From contig NZ_AP028065.1 in assembly GCF_030297135.1 (NCBI RefSeq), positions 2,480,001 to 2,544,000 on the forward strand: a DNA stretch of 64,000 nt. The letters are read 5' to 3'. A program made the position numbers and the translations under genes. Positions 51,829 to 62,100 of this stretch are shown here, piece after piece. Under the pieces are notes generated by a model. It saw nothing but the letters and a program-made list of their open reading frames with translations, was not told where the DNA came from and searched no databases. Numbering within the stretch: the first letter of the stretch is position 1; each line of letters starts with the position of its first letter. This stretch comes from Pseudoalteromonas apostichopi. GTDB taxonomy: Bacteria; Pseudomonadota; Gammaproteobacteria; Enterobacterales; Alteromonadaceae.

Positions 51829-53085
51829 ATGTTAGAACGTAGCATGAATATTTCGGATTTCGATCCAGAGTTATTTGCAGCCATCACTAAAGAGACGGCT
51901 CGTCAAGAAGAGCACATCGAACTGATCGCGTCTGAAAACTACTGTAGCCCACGCGTACTTGAAGCGCAGGGTTCTCAGCTTACCAACAAATACGCTGAAG
52001 GTTACCCAGGCAAACGTTACTATGGCGGTTGTGAGCATGTTGACGTTGTTGAGCAACTAGCAATTGATCGTGCAAACGAATTATTCGGCACAGATTACGC
52101 TAACGTCCAACCGCATGCGGGTTCACAAGCAAACGCAGCTGTTTTCCAAGCTCTTCTTCAGCCGCATGATACAGTACTAGGTATGAGCTTAGCTCATGGT
52201 GGTCACTTAACTCACGGTTCACACGTTAACTTTTCTGGTAAAACGTATAATGCAATTCAATACGGCCTAAATGACGAAACTGGCGAAATTGATTACGCTC
52301 AAGTTGAAGCACTTGCATTAGAGCATAAGCCAAAAATGATCATCGCTGGTTTCTCTGCATACTCAGGCGTTGTTGACTGGGCTAAATTCCGTGAAATCGC
52401 TGATAAAGTTGGTGCATATTTATTCGTAGATATGGCTCACGTTGCTGGTCTTATCGCAGCGGGTGTATACCCAAGCCCAATTCCTCATGCACACGTTGTT
52501 ACTACGACAACTCACAAAACATTAGCAGGCCCTCGTGGCGGTCTAATCGTTTCTGCATGTGGTGATGAAGAGATCTACAAAAAGCTAAACAGTGCTGTTT
52601 TCCCTGGTGGTCAAGGTGGTCCTTTATGCCACATCATCGCTGCTAAAGCGGTTGCTTTCAAAGAAGCATTACAGCCAGAGTTCAAAGCGTACCAAGCACA
52701 AGTTGTTAAGAACGCTCAAGCTATGGTTGAAGTACTTCAAGAGCGTGGCTATAAAGTTGTTTCTGGTAAAACAGACAACCACTTATTCCTTCTTGACCTA
52801 ATTGACAAAGATATCACAGGTAAAGATGCTGACGCTGCACTAGGTAACGCTAACATCACTGTTAACAAAAACTCAGTACCAAACGACCCACGTTCACCGT
52901 TCGTAACGTCTGGTCTTCGTATTGGTTCTCCGGCTATTACTCGCCGTGGTTTCAAAGAAGCTGAGTCAAAAGAGCTTGCAGGCTGGATCTGTGACGTATT
53001 AGACAACATCAACGATGAGTCTGTACAAGCAGAAGTAAAAGAGAAAGTTAAAGCTATCTGTAAAAAATTACCAGTTTACGCTTAA
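51829..53085 (+). CDS. glyA: serine hydroxymethyltransferase
   Basis: A 418-residue enzyme of standard length. It opens MLERSMNISDFDPELF and has the ENYCSPRVLEAQGS block, the PLP lysine in TTTTHKTLAGPRGG, and the C-terminal SPFVTSGLRIGSPAITRRG. It interconverts serine and glycine and charges tetrahydrofolate with one-carbon units. The ATG at 51829 has AGGAGA 5 bases upstream and matches the family start. About 290 bp of AT-rich sequence before it holds no gene. Confidence 0.97.
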   Translation: MLERSMNISDFDPELFAAITKETARQEEHIELIASENYCSPRVLEAQGSQLTNKYAEGYPGKRYYGGCEHVDVVEQLAIDRANELFGTDYANVQPHAGSQANAAVFQALLQPHDTVLGMSLAHGGHLTHGSHVNFSGKTYNAIQYGLNDETGEIDYAQVEALALEHKPKMIIAGFSAYSGVVDWAKFREIADKVGAYLFVDMAHVAGLIAAGVYPSPIPHAHVVTTTTHKTLAGPRGGLIVSACGDEEIYKKLNSAVFPGGQGGPLCHIIAAKAVAFKEALQPEFKAYQAQVVKNAQAMVEVLQERGYKVVSGKTDNHLFLLDLIDKDITGKDADAALGNANITVNKNSVPNDPRSPFVTSGLRIGSPAITRRGFKEAESKELAGWICDVLDNINDESVQAEVKEKVKAICKKLPVYA

Positions 53086-53137
53086 TTACTGGTTAAACCG
53101 TAATTAAGATAACAATAGCGTTGTTTTTTGCTATTAT

Positions 53138-53167
53138 AAAGGCCGCTTAGTAAGCGGCCTTTTTTTG
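53138..53167 (+). terminator. glyA terminator
   Basis: GGCCGCTT AGT AAGCGGCC flanked by A-rich and T7 sequence. It separates glyA from nrdR, whose ribosome site begins about 15 bp later. Confidence 0.9.
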
Positions 53168-53193
53168 TTTTTTATAAACGGAAGTTGAACCCT

Positions 53194-53643
53194 ATGCATT
53201 GCCCTTTTTGCACCGCAAAAGATACCAAAGTAATTGATTCTCGACTTGTTGGCGGTGGTCACCAAGTTAGACGTCGACGTGAATGTAACGAATGCCATGA
53301 GCGCTTTACCACCTTTGAAGGCGCTGAACTTGTGATGCCAAGAGTGATTAAGCAAGACGGTAGTCGCGAACCATTTAACGAAGATAAGTTACTCAATGGC
53401 TTGCATCGCGCTTTAGAGAAACGCCCAGTTAGCACTGAGCAGGTCGACGAAGTCGTTAACATTATTAAATCTCAACTTCGTGCTACTGGTGAGCGTGAAA
53501 TATCTAGCCATTTAATTGGCGAGTGCATCATGGAGTCACTGAAGAAACTCGACAAAGTGGCCTATGTGCGTTTTGCATCTGTATATCGTTCATTTGAAGA
53601 TATTCGCGAGTTTGGTGAAGAAATCGCTCGTTTAGGTGATTAA
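53194..53643 (+). CDS. nrdR: transcriptional repressor NrdR
   Basis: A 149-residue protein opening MHCPFC, with a four-cysteine zinc ribbon (CPFC...CNEC) and an ATP-cone domain (about 49-139). NrdR senses ATP/dATP and represses ribonucleotide reductase genes. The ATG at 53194 is the universal start; an in-frame TTG at 53185 is ignored. It leads the nrdR-ribD-ribE-ribBX-ribH-nusB-thiL-pgpA gene run; ribD follows after 2 bp. Confidence 0.97.
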   Translation: MHCPFCTAKDTKVIDSRLVGGGHQVRRRRECNECHERFTTFEGAELVMPRVIKQDGSREPFNEDKLLNGLHRALEKRPVSTEQVDEVVNIIKSQLRATGEREISSHLIGECIMESLKKLDKVAYVRFASVYRSFEDIREFGEEIARLGD

Positions 53644-53645
53644 CT

Positions 53646-54785
53646 ATGTCATTCACAGAGCTTGATATTGCTTATATGGCGCGTGCCATTGAGCTTGCTA
53701 AACAAGGGCGTTTTACCACGACTCCAAACCCTAATGTTGGCTGTGTACTGGTTAAAGATGGCGAAATAGTCGGTGAAGGGTTTCATCAACTAGCAGGGCA
53801 GGGCCATGCTGAAGTAAATGCCTTGGCTGTGGCTGGCGACAATGCGAAAGGCGCCACAGCATATGTAACTTTAGAGCCTTGTAGTCATTATGGACGCACT
53901 CCGCCTTGTGCCGAAGGTTTAAAAGCAGCTGGTGTCAGTAAGGTTATTGCTGCCATGGTCGATCCTAACCCTGCGGTGAGTGGTCGTGGTCTACAGATTT
54001 TAGCCGATGCTGGTATTTCAGTGGCATCCGGTTTACTTGAGCAACAAGCGCGTGACCTAAACAAAGGCTTTTTAAAGCGTATGGAAACAGGGGTACCATA
54101 TGTGACTTGTAAAATGGCCTGTAGTTTAGATGGCAAAACCGCGCTAAATAATGGTCAAAGTAAATGGATTACTGGTCCTAAAGCGCGCCAAGATGTGCAA
54201 GCATATCGTGCGCAAAGTTGCGCTATCTTGACGGGGGCTGACACAGTCATTACTGATAATGCAAAACTCAATGTGCGCGTTGATGAACTGCCATTTGCTA
54301 TGCCTACATCCTTGCCTTTGCGCCAGCCTACTCGAGTGATTATTGATTCACAAAATAGGTTAACGCCTGAACTTACATTATTTAGCATTGAAAGTCCGGT
54401 GATTATTTTCACTACATCGCTTGATAAACAACATCAATGGCCTCACTTTGTTAAACACGAAGTTGTACCAGCAGTTAATAATAAAGTTGATTTATCCGCG
54501 GTTTTAAAGCGTCTTGCTGAACTACAATTTAATCAGATATGGCTCGAAGCAGGAGCGACCCTTGCAGGGGTGTTTGCTGAGCAGGATTTAATTGACGAAT
54601 ACATCGTTTATATTGCCCCTAAGTTAATAGGTGATATGGGCAAAAGCTTACTAAACTTTGCAGAAGTTACCGTGATGAGTGATATCACTGAACTGACCTT
54701 TACTGATACAGTGATGATTGGCGACGATATTCGCTTAACAGCTACAAAGCAAAGCAAGCCACAAAAATTGAAAAATAAAGAGTAG
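53646..54785 (+). CDS. ribD: riboflavin deaminase/reductase
   Basis: A 379-residue bifunctional enzyme. The zinc deaminase domain (about 1-150) has GHAEVNAL and EPCSHYGRTPPCAE. The reductase domain (about 155-370) contains KMACSLDGKTAL, SKWITG and LEAGATLAGVF. It carries out the second and third steps from the GTP cyclohydrolase product toward riboflavin. It is tightly linked to nrdR (2 bp) and ribE (4 bp). Confidence 0.96.
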   Translation: MSFTELDIAYMARAIELAKQGRFTTTPNPNVGCVLVKDGEIVGEGFHQLAGQGHAEVNALAVAGDNAKGATAYVTLEPCSHYGRTPPCAEGLKAAGVSKVIAAMVDPNPAVSGRGLQILADAGISVASGLLEQQARDLNKGFLKRMETGVPYVTCKMACSLDGKTALNNGQSKWITGPKARQDVQAYRAQSCAILTGADTVITDNAKLNVRVDELPFAMPTSLPLRQPTRVIIDSQNRLTPELTLFSIESPVIIFTTSLDKQHQWPHFVKHEVVPAVNNKVDLSAVLKRLAELQFNQIWLEAGATLAGVFAEQDLIDEYIVYIAPKLIGDMGKSLLNFAEVTVMSDITELTFTDTVMIGDDIRLTATKQSKPQKLKNKE

Positions 54786-54789
54786 CACT

Positions 54790-55443
54790 ATGTTTACTGG
54801 AATTATTGAAGCAACAGGTAAAATTGTTGAACTAACACAAAAGCAAGGCGATCTGGCTATTCGTATTCAAAGCACTAATTTGGATATGAAAGACGTCAAG
54901 CTCGGTGACAGTATTGCCACTAATGGTGTGTGTTTAACGGTTGTCGCTAAACATAGCGATGGTTTTAGTGCTGACTTATCTAACGAAACAATCAGCTTAA
55001 CTGGGTTTGCGCATTATAAAAAAGGACAAACAGTCAACCTCGAAAAAGCCATGCAACCCGTTTCTCGCCTAGGCGGGCATTTAGTATCAGGTCATGTTGA
55101 TGGTATTGCGACTGTAGAAAGTATCAGTCCTAATGCCCGTGCAACAGAGTACTGGTTAAGTACAGACAATGATTTAATGAAATACATTCCGTACAAAGGT
55201 TCGGTATGTATTGATGGCATTAGCTTAACGGTCAATGAGGTCGAACAAAACCGCTTTAAGCTTACTATTGTTCCGCATACCGCTGAACAAACAACGATTG
55301 CAGAATTTCAGGTGGGTACTCAGGTGAACTTAGAAGTTGACCAGATTGCTCGCTATTTAGAGCGCCTAATAAAAGGGGCCGAACAACCTTCCCGTTCAGA
55401 CATATCAATGAGCTTGCTAGCACAAGCTGGCTTTATTAAATAA
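54790..55443 (+). CDS. ribE: riboflavin synthase alpha chain
   Basis: A 217-residue protein made of two similar lumazine-binding barrels. It opens MFTGIIEATGKI and has GVCLTV and GHLVSGHVDG in the first half, matched by GISLTVNEV in the second. It joins two lumazine molecules to make riboflavin. The gene is called ribC in E. coli nomenclature. It lies 4 bp behind ribD and 41 bp before ribBX. Confidence 0.96.
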   Translation: MFTGIIEATGKIVELTQKQGDLAIRIQSTNLDMKDVKLGDSIATNGVCLTVVAKHSDGFSADLSNETISLTGFAHYKKGQTVNLEKAMQPVSRLGGHLVSGHVDGIATVESISPNARATEYWLSTDNDLMKYIPYKGSVCIDGISLTVNEVEQNRFKLTIVPHTAEQTTIAEFQVGTQVNLEVDQIARYLERLIKGAEQPSRSDISMSLLAQAGFIK

Positions 55444-55484
55444 GCAAAGATAGTCACTATTAATAATACTCTCATGGGCATATT

Positions 55485-56600
55485 ATGAATTTACACAGCG
55501 CGCAAGAAATTATCGATGACATTAAAGCCGGTAAAATGGTTATTTTAATGGACGATGAAGACAGAGAAAATGAAGGCGATTTAATCATCGCAGCAGAGCA
55601 TATCAGTGCAGATGCCATCAACTTTATGGCAACGCATGGCCGTGGTTTAATTTGTTTAACTATGACACAAGAGCGTTGTCAACAGTTAGAGTTACCACTC
55701 ATGGTTAAAAATAATGGTGCTGCTTTTTCGACTAACTTCACCATGTCTATTGAAGCGGCGAAAGGCGTAACGACAGGTATTTCTGCAGCTGATCGTGCTC
55801 GTACAGTACAAGCTGCTATTGCTAAAGGTGCCGTGCCAAGCGATATTGTTCAACCGGGGCATATCTTTCCTATTATGGCGCAGCCAGGTGGCGTGCTAAC
55901 TCGAGCGGGTCATACCGAAGCGGGTTGTGATTTAGCGCGTTTAGCGGGCCTTGAGCCTTCATCAGTGATTGTTGAAATCTTAAATGCTGATGGCACTATG
56001 GCACGTCGCCCAGATCTTGAAATATTTGCTAAAGAGCATGACTTAAAGATTGGCACTATTGCAGATTTAATCGAATACAGAAACCTAAACGAAACCACCA
56101 TCGAGCGTGTTGCCAAGTGTAAATTGCCAACTGATCACGGCGAATTTGATTTAGTTACTTACAAAGACACCATTGATGGTCAACTTCACTATGTCCTACA
56201 AAAAGGTGAAGTATCTAAAGATGAGCCGACGTTAGTTCGTGTTCACTTACAAAGTACCTTCAATGACATCTTATTATCAGATAGAAGTGCTGATCGTAGC
56301 TGGGGCTTATCAGATGCTATGGCTTATATCGCTGAGCACAACGGCGTACTGGTTATTTTAGGTAAGCAAGAATCAACGGAAGACCTAGAAGCAACCGTTA
56401 AAGCATTTGCTGCACAAGATGCTGGCGAAAATGTTAGTCACCGTAAATTCCAAGGTACATCGCGTACTGTGGGGGTGGGTTCACAGATCCTTGCTGATTT
56501 AGGTATTGAAAAGATGCGCTTGATGAGCCGTCCTAAAAAGTACCATGCGTTATCTGGTTTCCACTTAGAAGTGGTTGACTACGTTGAGCCGCAGTCATAA
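55485..56600 (+). CDS. ribBX: DHBP synthase with degenerate GTP cyclohydrolase II domain (RibBX)
   Basis: A 371-residue fusion. The N-terminal dihydroxybutanone phosphate synthase domain (about 1-200) is intact: MDDEDRENEGDLI, the HGRGLICL block and HTEAGCDLARLAG. The C-terminal domain aligns with GTP cyclohydrolase II (VRVHLQST...), but the zinc cysteine cluster CxxG...CDCG is absent and the catalytic region is altered. It should therefore make the four-carbon riboflavin precursor but not open GTP. This matches the RibBX type described in Shewanella and other gammaproteobacteria. A separate ribA is then expected elsewhere in the genome. It is often annotated ribBA. Confidence 0.92.
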   Translation: MNLHSAQEIIDDIKAGKMVILMDDEDRENEGDLIIAAEHISADAINFMATHGRGLICLTMTQERCQQLELPLMVKNNGAAFSTNFTMSIEAAKGVTTGISAADRARTVQAAIAKGAVPSDIVQPGHIFPIMAQPGGVLTRAGHTEAGCDLARLAGLEPSSVIVEILNADGTMARRPDLEIFAKEHDLKIGTIADLIEYRNLNETTIERVAKCKLPTDHGEFDLVTYKDTIDGQLHYVLQKGEVSKDEPTLVRVHLQSTFNDILLSDRSADRSWGLSDAMAYIAEHNGVLVILGKQESTEDLEATVKAFAAQDAGENVSHRKFQGTSRTVGVGSQILADLGIEKMRLMSRPKKYHALSGFHLEVVDYVEPQS

Positions 56601-56715
56601 TTAGGCAAATTGTTGGAAAACAGATTTACTAGGCTACTTTTATATTTTTGTGGTATTATGCGCCGTAATTTTTGCGCAATCGCAACCGCTTAAACTTATT
56701 TTTTAGGGTTATTAA

Positions 56716-57180
56716 ATGAAAATTATTGAAGGTAACAAATACGCACCGGGCAAAAAGTTTGCCATTGTCATTTCTCGCTTTAATGACTTTATTGGTAGCA
56801 GCCTATTAGCAGGCGCTGTTGATGAGCTTAAGCGCACAGGTGGCGTATCTGAAGACGACATTACTGTTGTTTACGTACCAGGTGCCGTTGAATTACCTTT
56901 AGCAGCGAAACGCGTTGCAGCAAAGAAAGAACACGATGCAATCATCGCTTTAGGCGTAGTGATCAGAGGTGGTACGCCACACTTTGATTTAGTCGCTGGC
57001 GAATCAAACAAAGGTCTTGCGCAAGTATCTCTTGAGTATGATATCCCGGTTGCATTTGGCGTATTAACCACTGAAAGCATTGAGCAAGCAATTGAGCGCG
57101 CAGGTACCAAAATGGGTAATAAAGGCGGCGAAGCTGCTTTAGGTGCGCTTGAAATGGTTAATGTGTTAGACAAAATTTAA
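56716..57180 (+). CDS. ribH: lumazine synthase
   Basis: A 154-residue protein of standard length. SRFNDFIGSSLLAGA, VPGAVELPLAAKR and the catalytic-region RGGTPHFDLVAGE are present. It condenses the RibD-pathway product with dihydroxybutanone phosphate. A 115-bp gap after ribBX may hold a promoter. The nusB GTG starts 15 bp behind. Confidence 0.96.
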   Translation: MKIIEGNKYAPGKKFAIVISRFNDFIGSSLLAGAVDELKRTGGVSEDDITVVYVPGAVELPLAAKRVAAKKEHDAIIALGVVIRGGTPHFDLVAGESNKGLAQVSLEYDIPVAFGVLTTESIEQAIERAGTKMGNKGGEAALGALEMVNVLDKI

Positions 57181-57195
57181 GTTTAAGGAATCTCT

Positions 57196-57606
57196 GTGAA
57201 ACCAGCAGCAAGACGTAAAGCACGTATCTTAGCACTTCAAGCCGTATACTCTTGGCAGTTAAGCGGTAACCCGATTGCTGATATTGAACAGCAAATGTTA
57301 ATTGAAAATGATGTGACTAAGATCGACGTCGAATATTTCAAAGACCTAGCACGCGGTGTTGTTGTTAACTGTAAGCAATTAGATGAAATCGTTGCGCCAC
57401 ATTTAGCACGCCCAGCAGATGAGTTAGACATGGTCGAAAAAGCAATTTTACGTCTGTCTGGCTATGAGCTGAAATTCCGTGAAGACGTACCTTACAAAGT
57501 AGCAATCAATGAAGGCATTGAGCTTGCTAAGATGTTTGGTGCTGAAGACAGTCATAAGTTTGTCAACGGTGTACTTGATAAAGCAGTGAAAGAACTGCGT
57601 AAGTAA
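57196..57606 (+). CDS. nusB: transcription antitermination factor NusB
   Basis: A 136-residue all-helical NusB, opening with KPAARRKARILALQAVYSWQLSG and including PYKVAINEGIELAKMFG and KFVNGVLDKA. It binds boxA RNA with NusE (S10) for rRNA antitermination. The GTG start has an AAGGAA site 5 bases upstream. A terminator-like hairpin follows the stop within 25 bp. Confidence 0.96.
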   Translation: MKPAARRKARILALQAVYSWQLSGNPIADIEQQMLIENDVTKIDVEYFKDLARGVVVNCKQLDEIVAPHLARPADELDMVEKAILRLSGYELKFREDVPYKVAINEGIELAKMFGAEDSHKFVNGVLDKAVKELRK

Positions 57607-57624
57607 GTAGCACCGTAAAAGGAG

Positions 57625-57647
57625 AGCCGGCTTGGGCCGGCTTTTTT
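57625..57647 (+). terminator. nusB terminator-like hairpin directly before thiL
   Basis: AGCCGGC TTGG GCCGGCT (57625-57642) is a GC-rich stem followed by six T bases (57642-57647). The thiL ATG at 57652 is only 4 bases after the T-run. The best ribosome site, AAAAGGAG (57616-57623), lies upstream of the stem. Confidence 0.8.
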
Positions 57648-57651
57648 GTGT

Positions 57652-58626
57652 ATGAAGGAATTTGAATTAATCAATCGTTACTTTAAAGGCCGTGGTATTA
57701 TTCGCCATGATGTGAACCTAGGTATTGGTGACGATTGTGCCTTGGTATCTGTGCCTGAAAACTGCCAATTGGCAGTAACAACAGACACGTTAGTTGCGGG
57801 GGTACACTTTTTTGATGACATCTCTCCTCGTGCTCTTGGGCATCGAGCTTTAGCTGTTAACTTAAGTGATCTGGCGGCTATGGGTGCAGAACCAACGTGG
57901 ATTTCGGTTGGCTTAACTTTGCCAGAAGTAAACATAGAATGGCTTGAAGAGTTCACCGAAGGTATGCATGAAATTGCAGAGTACTTCAATGTGCAGATCA
58001 TTGGCGGTGATACCACCCAAGGCCCTTTAACTATTACAATTTGTGCTAAAGGCATCGTACCTGAAGGCAAAGCACTACGTCGTAGTGGTGCTAAAGTTGG
58101 CGATTGGATTTATGTAACAGGCCCATTAGGTGATGCTGGTGTGGCAATTGAAGCTCGTAAACAAGGACTTGATATTGCCCCTGAACATTTAAATTATTTA
58201 AATAATCGCTTTGATTACCCGACTCCGCGTGTTGCAGCGGGGCAGGTGTTACGAGGTGCAGCCTCTGCGGCGATTGATATATCTGATGGCTTATTAGCTG
58301 ATTTAGGACATATTTTAGCGCTATCGCAAGTCAGTGCTGTGATCAATGTCGATAAAGTGCCAGTCTCTGATGCACTAAACTCTTCAATTCCACGTGCAGA
58401 GCAGTTTGATTATATCTTAAATTACGGTGACGATTATGAGTTGCTGTTTACTGTGCCTGAAAGTAATAAAAGCATGGTTGATATGAAGTTGCGCCAGTAT
58501 GGTGTTGAAGCAAGTTGTGTTGGGCAAATTAAAAGTGGCGAAAGTGACATAGAACTATTACTTGATGGTGAAAAATTTAACTATCAAGGCAAGGGTTTTC
58601 AGCACTTCACGAAGGAGCCGGTTTGA
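57652..58626 (+). CDS. thiL: thiamine-monophosphate kinase
   Basis: A 324-residue PurM-like kinase. IGDDCALV, TDTLVAGVHF, IGGDTTQGP and ISDGLLADLGH are the conserved ATP and metal sites. It phosphorylates thiamine monophosphate to thiamine diphosphate. The ATG at 57652 is the family start. It has no Shine-Dalgarno sequence at normal distance, because a hairpin lies between it and the AAGGAG. The stop codon overlaps the pgpA start by 4 bp. Confidence 0.95.
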   Translation: MKEFELINRYFKGRGIIRHDVNLGIGDDCALVSVPENCQLAVTTDTLVAGVHFFDDISPRALGHRALAVNLSDLAAMGAEPTWISVGLTLPEVNIEWLEEFTEGMHEIAEYFNVQIIGGDTTQGPLTITICAKGIVPEGKALRRSGAKVGDWIYVTGPLGDAGVAIEARKQGLDIAPEHLNYLNNRFDYPTPRVAAGQVLRGAASAAIDISDGLLADLGHILALSQVSAVINVDKVPVSDALNSSIPRAEQFDYILNYGDDYELLFTVPESNKSMVDMKLRQYGVEASCVGQIKSGESDIELLLDGEKFNYQGKGFQHFTKEPV

Positions 58627-59108
58627 GCAATAACCGTTTATTCAATTTAAAACGCCCACACCAATTTTTTGGTTTGGGTTTTGGCTTAGGCCTTGCGCCT
58701 AAAGCTCCAGGCACCTTTGGTACCTTTGCTGCATTGCCGTTTATTTTTACCACAATGTACTTCCCGCTATGGTTACAGATTGTGTTTGCAATCGTGATCA
58801 GCGTATTTGGTATTTGGGCATGTGGTAAAACGGCAGATGACTTAGGGGTACACGATCATCCTGCCATTGTTTGGGATGAAGTTGCTGGTTATTATATCAC
58901 CATGATTGGTGCTGCACTGAATTGGCAGTCACTGTTGGTTGGTTTTTTGTTGTTTCGTTTTTTTGATATCGCTAAACCAGGTCCTATCAGAATTCTCGAT
59001 AGACGTTTACACGGTGGCTTGGGCATCATGGCTGATGATATTTTAGCAGGTATATTTTCATTAATTTGTGTTCAAGCCTTGTTTAAAGCTGGCTATTTGC
59101 CTTTTTAA
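58623..59108 (+). CDS. pgpA: phosphatidylglycerophosphatase A
   Basis: A 161-residue membrane protein with three or four hydrophobic segments. GLAPKAPGTFGT, HDHPAIVWDEVAGYYI and RFFDIAKPGPIR are the PgpA signature blocks. It dephosphorylates phosphatidylglycerol phosphate in the inner membrane. The start is a TTG overlapping the thiL stop by 4 bp, with GGAG about 7 bases before it. Confidence 0.94.
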   Translation: MSNNRLFNLKRPHQFFGLGFGLGLAPKAPGTFGTFAALPFIFTTMYFPLWLQIVFAIVISVFGIWACGKTADDLGVHDHPAIVWDEVAGYYITMIGAALNWQSLLVGFLLFRFFDIAKPGPIRILDRRLHGGLGIMADDILAGIFSLICVQALFKAGYLPF

Positions 59109-59141
59109 ACGATGAGTTAAGTGTTACTTGGTGGCAAGTAT

Positions 59142-62100
59142 ATGATGCGATTTCTAGTTGTCTGTTTGTTGATGCTTTGCAGCATGCCTGTGTTTGCATC
59201 TATTACTGACTATGTCGTTAAACAGTGGAACATCCAAAATGGCTTGCCATCACAATCTTTAAAAAGTATTGCTCAAGATGAGCAAGGCTATATGTGGCTA
59301 GGCACACAGTTTGGATTAAGCCGATTTGATGGTAATACTTTCACCAACTTCAATACGCAAAATAGCGACTTCCTGCCAAGTAACGGTATTAATAAGTTAT
59401 TGGTTGATAGCACTGGATTACTTTGGGTAGGTACCAAAAATGGCTTGGTGACACTTGATCCTAAAACTATGATGTCGCAAACCTTTAACGTCAAAGGCCC
59501 TGTGCGGGATATTCTTGAAGACTCCAAAGGTAGTATCTGGATTGCCGCGAACGGCCTTTATTATGTTGCTCGAAATCAAGTCACACTAAATCAAAACTCA
59601 GCGTTAATCGTACCGGTATCTAATGCCACTGCAATTACGCAAATTGTTGGTTCAGTGAGTCAAATGGCTTTGTCGCCAGAAGGTATTTGGCTGGTTAATG
59701 AGCGTCACTTACTGCGCTTAACTAATACCTCTTCTGACTTTGCAAAATTACGATTAGAACTCACTGCAAAAGTGTCATTACCTGAACGATTAGCACAAAC
59801 CATTATTCATGATATGGCTTGGCTTGAAGGTAACTTATACCTAGCCTCAGAGCTAGGTGCTTATTTTCTTGATTTAGATGATGAGCTGCGTCCATTCCCA
59901 CTTCCAAATGCGAGTAACTCTGCTGTTTATAAGTTTATGAGTGACTCTGATGGGGCGTTATGGATTTCGACCTATGGCAGGCTGTTATTTCGTGATAACT
60001 CAGGTGATTGGCAATGGGTTGAGCCAAGTCAGCTAGATCAGAGTATTTGGTTTGCTGATATCTTTCGTGATAATCAAAATAATATTTGGCTGGCAAGCTT
60101 CAGTGAAGGTTTATGGCTTGCTCATGAGGGGCGTATTGAACGTCACTCTGCTATTTCAAATATGACAGAAGCGGTGATGGCTATTAGCCAAGCACCTGAT
60201 GGCAAATTATGGGTGGCCAATCGAAGTGGTGTTGGCTACTTCGATTATAACAAAAATTTTGTAAATCAAATTCCGAGTAATCAATTTGGTCGAGCTGCGG
60301 TGCACGACTTACAATTTGATGGTGACCGTTTGTACATCGCAACTGGTCGCGGTGTGTTTTATTACGAAAACCAAAACTTATATACAGTCCCTGGGCGAGC
60401 GCTACGAGATAACCCTGTATTCGCAATTAGCCGTTCTAGCAAAGGCGGTTTTTGGCTTGGTACTGGCCGAGGTATGTATCGCTTAAGTTATGGTGGTTTA
60501 ACACCATTTGCTTACAATGCATTCTTAAGCAGTAAATTTATAACCTATGTTCTTGATGAGCAAAACTTTGGCTTAATTGGTACCAGTAAAGGGGCTTATT
60601 ACTTTACCGACCGAGGTATTGAGAAAATTGGCGACCAAACTAGTTTAGAAAGTGCTTACGTCACCAGTATTTTAAATATTGAAGGGGTGGGGATATTAAT
60701 AGGCTCACTTAACGATGGTCTATTTTATCGCAGTACCAAAGGTCAGTGGCGTCAGTTAGATGCGACCGATGGTCTACCGTATGGGTCTATTTTTAGTCTC
60801 GTTTACGATAAGCAGTTAAAGCGTATTTGGGTAAGTACCATGAAAGGCGTATATCGCATGCCGGTAGAGCAGTTTGGTACTGACATTGAGAGCTTAAAAG
60901 TAGAACAAGTGATCTCATCGTTTGACCGTCAGCTCGATGGTAAAGCTAGTCAATGTTGTGCCGGTCTTGGCCATGATGCTGTGGCAGATACAGGTAACTC
61001 TATTTGGTACCCAAGCCTACAAGGTGTTGTTGAAATTCCAAAGAGTGTTGAGCTCTTTGGTGTGCAAGCTCTGAAACCTCGTATTGAAAGCCTGATCACG
61101 CCGCTTCGTCATTTAAGTACGGCAACCTTAGGTAATAAACCTGAGCTGCAAATTGATGAGCGTGATGTGACATTAAAATATACTGCGATTGATTATTATG
61201 CCCCTTCAAGTATTGAGTTCCGTTACCGCTTAAGTGGCTTGGACAGTGACTGGCGTTATGCTAATACTCGTCGTGAGGCAATTTATACCAACTTACCGCC
61301 GGGTTCTTTTTTATTCCAGCTTGAAGCAAAACGCCGTGGTGAAGATTGGCAAAAAGCACGTCGTACTGAGTATAGTTTTGTGGTGCCGCGTCGCTTTGAC
61401 GAGACTATCTATTTCAGACTTTTGATCACCAGCAGCTTTATTTTATTGTTTTATCTTGTGTTCTGGGTATTTAGAGCGCAAGAGAAACGTAAACAATTAG
61501 CTCTTGAGAGCTTAGTAACAGAACGAACTGTTGAGCTTCGTGAAGCCAACGATAAGCTTAATCAAGTAAATTCACAGCTTAAGTTAGTTAGCCATTCTGA
61601 TGAGCTTACTGGATTACGTAGCCGCCGTTTCTTGTTTGATCAACTACCAAAAGATATCGAGCACTTCCAGCGAAACTCGCAGTCATTACAAGCGCAGGGC
61701 AAATCATTGGTATTGTTGATCATTAACTTTGATAACTTTAGCCGAATTAATGATGCTTATGGGCCACTTGCAGGCGATAGCTGTTTACAGCAAATGGCAA
61801 CCTTACTTAATAGCCGTACACAAGGTTCTGACTATGTCGCACGTTGGAGTGGTGATGAGTTTTTACTCTTACTACGTGATTTCAAACGTACAGCGATAGA
61901 CAATTATGTTGCTGATTTATGTGAAGCGATTGCAGCAAATCCATTTAGATTACCAAATGGTGAGTCAACCACCATTACTGCGTCGATTGGCTGGTCTTTC
62001 TACCCATTACCTTTATTGGGTGGACAAGTTATTGGTTGGGAAACTTCAGTCAATCTTGCTGATATCGCATTACATCAAGTTAAAAAGCGTGGTGGTGATG

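Noticed and set aside
55444..55484. FMN riboswitch before ribBX
   Set aside because: The gap is only 41 bp and no conserved RFN stems are visible; the 115-bp gap before ribH also lacks them.
57678..58070. Antisense open frame of about 130 codons in thiL
   Set aside because: It lies wholly inside thiL on the opposite strand and shows no family features.
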